64,000 bases of DNA from Leptasterias polaris (taxonomy: Eukaryota; Echinodermata; Asteroidea; Forcipulatida; Asteriidae): NCBI GenBank assembly GCA_037783415.1, contig JAZGTN010000036.1, positions 196,001 to 260,000 of the forward strand. The letters are read 5' to 3'. A program made the position numbers and the translations under genes. A model generated the notes under the pieces. It ran no database searches. It was not told the origin of the DNA and was given only the letters and a program-made list of their open reading frames with translations. Each line of letters opens with the position of its first letter. The first letter of the stretch is position 1. This document shows, piece after piece, positions 58,601 through 64,000 of the stretch.

Positions 58601-59918
58601 AGTGGGGGTATGAAAGTTGTAGTTTTCATTTTCTTGAGTAGATTTCGTAATTTACAGTCGGTGGCGGGGCTAGTCAGAATGTGATGTAGTTGCACAGTAG
58701 GCTTGCCTCCAGTTATGTCGTCTAGGTGTTGCTTCACTGTTTTGGTGCGTCGTTGAAGGGTGCGTTTTGTGACTTTGGTGCTTGCTTTCTTTACAAGATG
58801 CACACGCTGGATGCATAATGACTGTGCAATATAGACCCCACCGAAATAATAATGAAAACATTAATAAATCAATAAATGAACAAAAAACTAAAACAACACA
58901 ACCAATACTTAAAATTAAAGGTGGTGTATCACATTAATGGTGTTGGCAAAAACTGATTTATAAAAACTTGTTATATTATAGTACATGTGTACCATAGTAT
59001 TAAAGAGTGAAATTTCCTGGATCAAGAACTGGTCACATGACATACACCGGAAATTAAATATTGTTCAATATTATGCTTAATAATTTCAATGTATTATTTT
59101 ACCTTGCCACCACCAGCAGACAGTTTTGTCACTGTGTCTTTTCCACTTGAGTTTTGAAAATGTACTTTCAGTAGACTGGAAGTCATCTGTTCACCAATTT
59201 TGCCAAGAGGGGCAATATTTGTATTGAGAATGTCCTTAAACATGCTCTCATCAACTACTGTGGAAGGCAGGGGGTTGTTGCAGTCAGGTGTGCTGACATT
59301 CTTCAGCCAGCTGCTGTGTTTGCATGTCTTACACTTCACCCTCGCATTAAGAAGTACATCTATGAAGTATTGCTTGGCAGCGTTGACATTAATGAGCCTG
59401 ATTTGTTTCAGGCATGATGGACAATTAATTGTGGCGGAAGATAATTTGCGAAAAACACCATGTAAACATGCTAAAAAGAAGATATGTTCACATGGTGTTT
59501 CAACTGGTCTGTTGAAGATTTGGGAACAGCATGGGCAAACAAAAGAATTGTCATCTGAGAAAAAATTATGCCCCATTATTTCAATTGTTGTATGAGTTAA
59601 CTTTTCAAAGTTGGCTTCCTCATTGTCAAGATCCATTAGACGATTGTATTTGGTCTTTTGTGGTCGACCTCCTCTGTTTGAATTGACAACCTTAATGCAA
59701 ACTAAGCAGGGTCCTGTTGCTGGGTGGGCAAGCCAATCATTTGGTAGGTGGTGGTGTTTTGGGAGCTGCAGATTTGCATAGCAGAGGTGACACACGAGAG
59801 GGGGGTGACGGGTTATTTCATCAGATGTTATGTCTATGTTATACTTGGCCAATATTTTGTCTTTGTATGATGCACAACATTTTAGACTTGCTTCCTGGTA
59901 GTAGCTCGATTCTTGCAT
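55646..59918 (-). CDS. RAG1 N-terminal-like zinc/RING transposon protein (N-RAG-TP type), ten exons, one 1-nt frame lesion
   Basis: Exons: 59918-59103, 58821-58538, 58289-58083, 57983-57741, 57645-57569, 57462-57260, 56998-56657, 56567-56420, 56305-56122, 55995-55646. Phases agree; the sum of 2854 nt is one base over 951 codons. Exon 1 has CCASYKDKILAKYNIDITSD, VCHLCYANL, WLAHPATGPCLVC and a RING-like block (VCPCCSQIFNRPVETPCEHI, FFLACLHG, INCPSCLKQI), strikingly like the RAG1 zinc-dimerisation region; however, the RING position normally held by Cys after H-x-F is Phe. Later exons hold WIKIGGDKGGGSFKLMVEIA, LTLFLFGDYEFLCRMYGLSG, RHPCLWC, and near the C-terminus KMHIMETHITPFIRK and GLLGEQGGESMHAVF, plausible catalytic acidic positions. 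The lesion is an A4 run near 56430 where A3 gives the family word HKCLK. Function inferred: transposase. Confidence 0.78.
56939..57102. repeat. 82-bp tandem duplication across a splice acceptor
   Basis: A unit starting CATTAATGTGTACACC occurs at 56939-57020 and 57021-57102. It contains the start and acceptor of exon 7 (56998) of the RAG1-like gene, so a second, identical acceptor lies 82 bp upstream. Using the outer one would add a partial exon copy and change frame. Confidence 0.9.
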
Positions 59919-61041
59919 TTCTGTAAGCCTACTCTATTTCCACATATTCTGCATAGTTTTTGAAGATTTTCAATGTGGCTAAAGAATACATCCATATTGA
60001 CGCAGCAATGATTGACTCACAATTCTATACAAATTGAATAAAAGAATAAAGAAGATTGGTCATTTTTATAAAATAAAGTATGTGTATACTGTGGAAATTT
60101 ATTTAAAATATTCTGTTGTATTGTATACCTCTACTACTAAACCCTCTACTCTTTTTAGTCTTACTCTTAGTCTTAGGCTCTACTACCATGACTAATGCCC
60201 TGTGTGTAAGCCTGGCACTTTGTGGCAGTACTGTAGCAATTTTGTAAGAAATATTTAAAATTAAATAAACTTTCAGCCCCAAAATTACGAAATAATTGTT
60301 AATTACTAAACGAATTTAGAGCCCGCGCGAGGCTTGTACATGAATATAATATTCCTTCTGAACACGCATACTATGTACGGACGTGTGAGGGACATTGTGC
60401 ACACACAACGTAAAATGCATGTGTACACCACACACTGAATAAAAGCAATGCATGTACGTGTACAACGACTGTGGTAAAAGCTCCTAACTGGTCCGGCTAG
60501 CTGAAAAACGTCGCCCAAATGAATGAAAATATCTCGAAAACCTGCTAGTTTTTCAACAAATAAAACTGCCGTTTATAAATAAAAACGTTTGTTTAATACT
60601 TCAAACCTAGTCTCAATGTAAGGTAAACTGATTTTAATTACTAACTTTGGCCTGAAATTCGTACCTTTTTCAGTAATAATGAAACGCTAGAGTGAAGTTG
60701 AAATTGGCTTCATAGTTCGCGCTCTATGAAAAAACCTAAAGTTTTCGCGAACGTATATGCTAATTAACATATAAAGAGCTACTATTGGTAGAATTTCAAC
60801 ACAATCTTTGAATATTCATTGTCATTCTGCACTTTAAAGCGCAACCGTTTCAAGGTAGGTCACACATGAATTATTCATTTTTGTGACCTCGCCCGAAAAT
60901 CTAACGCACGCGCACAGCTACATGTCGCTGTGCAGCGCGTGCGAAACTGCCGTGGGGTGGTGACGTCCGAATACGAAAACGCATCATACTGATCAGGTAC
61001 CCGGACGTAATGTACGGGGCCAGACTACACATTTTCTCCTG
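59919..61041. other. 5' flank of the RAG1-like gene
   Basis: Probable promoter and 5' UTR between the right CRE block and the ATG at 59918. CpG-rich GCACGCGCAC / GCAGCGCGTGCG words near 60907-60941 stand out. I see no additional exon. Confidence 0.35.
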
Positions 61042-61057
61042 CCTCGATTGACGTCAC
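61042..61057. promoter_or_regulatory. CRE octamer in the right end of the N-RAG-TP-like element
   Basis: TGACGTCA at 61049-61056, 163 bp from the right tip (150 bp for the left copy), upstream of the RAG1-like gene. Confidence 0.5.
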
Positions 61058-61299
61058 GAACAGCGCCATGTAAGAGGGGGGCATATTTTTTAATTTGTAA
61101 TTAAAAGAAAAATACAATTTTTTAACCTTAGTAAATTGTTTATTCACATTCCACTCATAAAAATGTATATATTAATGACAAAAGCTTTATTTTGAAAAAA
61201 TACCACTGCCAGGTGCCTTTAAAACTATTGTATATAGTATTTGCTACTTACTGTTGATGCTTCTGTGCCTGTCCAGTCTGACTCTCCGTTTGTGAAGCA

Positions 61300-61965
61300 T
61301 GTGATCCCTCACAGAATTTTGACTAAAAAATCCTGTTTTTTTCCTGTTTAAAACATGTTCTTTTGCTGTTTCTTCTGAGAAAACAGAAATAAAATGTGTT
61401 TTTTTCCTGTTTCGGGCCAAAAAGGAATTTTCAATTTGCTTCTAACTCTGTTTATATCCTGTTTTTCATGAAGACTTACTGTTTTAGTCCTGTTTTCTGG
61501 GGACTTAGAAAATTTCATTGAGATGCAGGACTGTTTTCCCACTGTTTTGGGGGGACTTAACAAATTTTGCAGCGTTTTTTTCCTGTTTTGGAGGGACTTA
61601 GAAATTTTTTGAAAGCAGCAAGACTATTTTCTGACTGTTTTGGGGGACTTAACCAATTTTGCACATTTTGTTTTTGTTTTGGTGGGGCTAAATAAAATTT
61701 GAAGAGCAGCTGGACTGTTTTCCGACTGTTTTGTGGACTTGGCATGCTCATTTTTTTCTTCTAATAAGCAGAACTGTTTTTGGCTGTTTTAATGCTAATT
61801 GGGACTTAAACAATTTTGAAGAGCATTCAGGACTGATCTGATACTGTTTAAAGGAAGGGGACTTTAAATTTTTCAAGATCACAGCACAGTTGTTTTTCTG
61901 TTTTTTAATTTGGTGGGACTTTAAAAAAAATAAAAAATTCGACGGAGTAGAGTATTTTTTTATTT
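61300..61965. repeat. Diverged tandem repeat of roughly 80-100 bp units
   Basis: Recurring order GACTGTTTT, GGGGGACTTA, AAATTT, then GCA-GACT words at about 61440, 61500, 61540, 61620, 61700, 61780 and 61850, with many substitutions and indels. It starts just outside the N-RAG-TP-like element. I see no coding potential; the short minus-strand open frames are by-products of the repeat. Confidence 0.6.
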
Positions 61966-62868
61966 AGGCTAGCATAGGCCCTAGTAAGAAAAGTTAACAA
62001 GTTTGTTCATACTTATGCGCCTGTGCAAGTTCTTCACTTGCAGATCGCTTAGGAGGAGGTTTGGGCTTTGAAACCCCATCGAGAAATTTCCACATACCTT
62101 CTTTTTACACAACGTTTGCTGCCACAGAAAAATGAAATCAGTTTTGACAGGACAATCAACAACAACAACTGAAGCAAGTCGCTTTACGTCCGTACGTACG
62201 TGTGGAAAAGACCTTAATACTTTTAATCCATGCAACACAGGGATGTGTGATAATGAAAGCATACAACCTAGACGTCATCATTAAGATTTCAACGCTATAT
62301 AGTTCGTTGGTAAGGTATTAGACTTTAAAGTAACTACATCCAATGTGTTGCACCCGCGACAGCGTGACATGGTCAGTGGTAAACGAACGAAGCGCTGTAC
62401 TGTTGTGGTGTTCCGCCGGGCACCAATACAGTAACATGCACGAAATGGAGTGTGTCGTCGCTCGTCCCCCCGAGCGCCTAAACCTATGGCTTGAGCTCAG
62501 TCCTTTCTCTATGGTGTAACCATGTAACCATGGTGCAACCACATGAACCGCCATTTTGATTTCGGCAAAGTCCGGCGATATTTTTTTTTTTTTAAGAACA
62601 AAATTGTTTTATTCTGAAGGCTACACAACACATTTTTTTTCTAACGAAACATTATCTGTTAGCGATTTACGAAATAAAAAATCATCACGTGAAAGATCAA
62701 TGCTATTTTTTTGTTTTTATCTCGCGATAATCCACGGATTCAGAACGAGGCTGGCGCAATTTCAAACATCAGACATTAACGGACCCGACATTAACGATGT
62801 GTCTCTGATAAAAATTGAGAAAAATAGGCATTTTATTTTGGATTGAGGACAATCCAATCAGAGGTAGC
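61966..62868. other. Non-coding stretch
   Basis: No supported gene. A T-rich run lies at 62580-62595. The segment 62300-62520 is more GC-rich and may contain promoter sequence. Confidence 0.3.
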
Positions 62869-62958
62869 ATGGCAGGTATCGACGCAATACACATGATACG
62901 AGAACCAAAGAAGAAGGTTTATGAATATCGTATCGGGGATCGTGTGAAGGCGAAATTT
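62869..62958 (+). CDS. Possible first exon of a gene running off the window
   Basis: ATG at 62869 opens MAGIDAIHMIREPKKKVYEY followed by RIGDRVKAKF and a good donor (TTT|GTAAGC) at 62959. YRIGDRVKAKF resembles the start of Tudor/PWWP-type or BEN-associated N-terminal domains. No following exon is identified before the window ends. Confidence 0.3.
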
Positions 62959-64000
62959 GTAAGCGGAAACGGAGGGGCAAATTAAAAGCCAAGAATCATC
63001 ATCCTCAGTCAGTACCCGGTGGTCGTACTCATTGGAAAAATCGGTGGTAAGTTTCCCGATTATATTAATTATTATTATTATTATTATTATAGGAGGGCCT
63101 AGGGAATAAGGGCATGGGCTACTCAATTTTCTTGCTTCATGTGCTTATATAGGTAGTTTGAAACGACAAAAAGGGTTCGGTCTATAGATCTGTAAGATCT
63201 GATTCTGAGTGATAATCCTGATTACTTTTTTGGTTTTAATTACATCATTCATGCATGCCATGCTTACCTACCGCTACAATCACTACTCACCATCTCAGGC
63301 TACATAAACAGTACATCTAGTACATCATGTGATGATGTAGCATGCCTATACAACTAGCCTATAGATAGTTGCGATAATCGTAACCCTCCTTAAAGGCCGT
63401 TCGGGAAAGGAGGGTTACGATTATCGCAACTAGCCTATATATAGAGTGCATGTGTACGTAGTACTACGATTGTATAGTTAATTCTAGGAATACATCGTCG
63501 CTATCGTTTGTATTTAAGTAAAGAAATCGGTCAAACTAAAAGCCGACAACTGATGACGCCTGACGACAACTGCCGGCAACAAATGACAAATGTTAAATGC
63601 ACTTGTTTAAACAAAAATAACCGTTTAATATTTGTGTAAAGTAAGACTTTTTAGTAACACTAAGACTAAGAGTCATGTATCCAAATCACCTTCAATCTGT
63701 TGAAAAAGTTTTGTTTTTGATTGTAAAAAAAGGTTTTTTTACCACGATTTAGTCACGAAGTGCCCGCCATGATGCATCTGGAACGCACTTGGTCGATACC
63801 ATTATTATGCAAAGAGTAAGTTCTAAATCTAAGGGCTTTTTTTGTTTTCTCGCTTTTTTTTTACTGCTTTTTTCTTTTATTTTTGTCCTTTCCTTTTTTA
63901 AGAAATTGAAATACATGTATTTACTGGCTGTCATTTTACTACTCTAGTACTACATGTAGTACCATAGTTTTCCAAATGATACCGTTAAAATAAAGACAAT
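62959..64000. other. Window end, simple repeats only
   Basis: Contains an ATT microsatellite (63063-63093) and a hairpin (63367-63431). The remainder is AT-rich with no recognised exon. Confidence 0.35.
63367..63431. repeat. Perfect 24-bp hairpin
   Basis: AGTTGCGATAATCGTAACCC and four more bases at 63367-63390 are complementary to 63408-63431, with a 17-nt loop. The word GTTGCGATAATC also occurs near 25919 inside the CACTA-like element, so both may belong to one small repeat family. Confidence 0.85.

Larger units (their letters stand above)
54048..61218 (-). mobile_element. TTAA-flanked N-RAG-TP-like transposon
   Basis: The left end AGTCACCTGG at 54048 and right end complement AGGCACCTGG ending at 61218 are flanked by TTAA (54044-54047, 61219-61222). 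A shared inner block GTGACGTCAATCGAGG lies at 54196-54211 and, in complement, at 61042-61057, giving imperfect inverted ends of about 165 bp. The 7171-bp element holds a ten-exon RAG1-N-terminus-like gene (minus) and a THAP remnant at the left end (plus). It lies only 260 bp from the Kolobok element. N-RAG-TP elements, first described in the mollusc Aplysia, encode a protein similar to the RAG1 N-terminal part; this element fits that description. Confidence 0.72.

Noticed and set aside
55646..59918. ProtoRAG or true RAG1 gene
   Set aside because: Only the N-terminal zinc/RING part resembles RAG1. The body lacks the RAG1 core words I would expect, there is no RAG2-like partner, and the TTAA target duplication is unlike the 5-bp duplication of RAG/Transib elements.
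1..64000. CRISPR arrays, bacterial operons, ribosome binding sites
   Set aside because: No spaced identical repeats of CRISPR type; genes are intron-bearing and eukaryotic.

Overview
The window is eukaryotic and almost certainly comes from an invertebrate, probably a marine one. It is AT-rich, its genes are split by GT-AG introns, and there are no bacterial features. The repeat repertoire (EnSpm/CACTA, Kolobok, piggyBac, an Academ-like element, an N-RAG-TP-like element, P2X7-like orphan domains and BEN-domain proteins) is typical of lancelets, echinoderms, hemichordates, molluscs or cnidarians. The sequence alone does not resolve the clade. I recognise no housekeeping gene; most of the 64 kb is mobile DNA, partly nested.

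Left third (1-17 kb). An acidic two-exon ORF lies at 1.4-2.6 kb (minus). An approximately 7.1-kb DNA transposon with about 560-bp terminal inverted repeats spans 2967-10050. Its roughly 1500-codon minus-strand gene (zinc finger, PIN/XPG-like nuclease signature, CXC-type cysteine tail) is broken by two frameshifts and a stop. An intact six-exon BEN-domain gene follows (10352-15980, plus), then the 5' part of a DDE-type transposase gene (16211-17072).

Middle (17-38 kb). The DDE gene is interrupted by a 16,650-bp insertion (17073-33722) with 11-bp TIRs (CCCTGCTTTTG), a TA target duplication and subterminal TTGACCAT-like repeats. Removing it with one TA restores the host reading frame exactly. 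The insertion carries a decayed CACTA/EnSpm transposase (minus), a 3.4-kb palindrome, smaller fold-backs, and an intact five-exon BEN-domain gene (27926-31962, plus). The rest of the DDE gene follows, then a non-LTR reverse transcriptase relic hit by an apparently intact 3.38-kb piggyBac element (34857-38234, TTAA target).

Right part (38-64 kb). A decayed P2X7-like gene (40.4-42.3 kb) with local duplications is followed by two TTAA-flanked elements only 260 bp apart. The first (45491-53787) is a Kolobok transposon with a 12-exon THAP transposase (plus, one 1-nt lesion) and a convergent intact three-exon P2X7-like gene (minus). The second (54048-61218) carries a ten-exon gene (minus, one 1-nt lesion) whose N-terminus resembles the RAG1 zinc-dimerisation/RING region, as in N-RAG-TP elements, plus a THAP remnant at the other end. 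In both elements the inverted ends contain the CRE octamer TGACGTCA, with genes reading inward from each end.

Main theme: large DNA transposons that carry non-transposase genes (BEN, P2X7-like), with the carried genes better preserved than the transposases. All exon models are conceptual, built from splice sites, phase and domain recognition.
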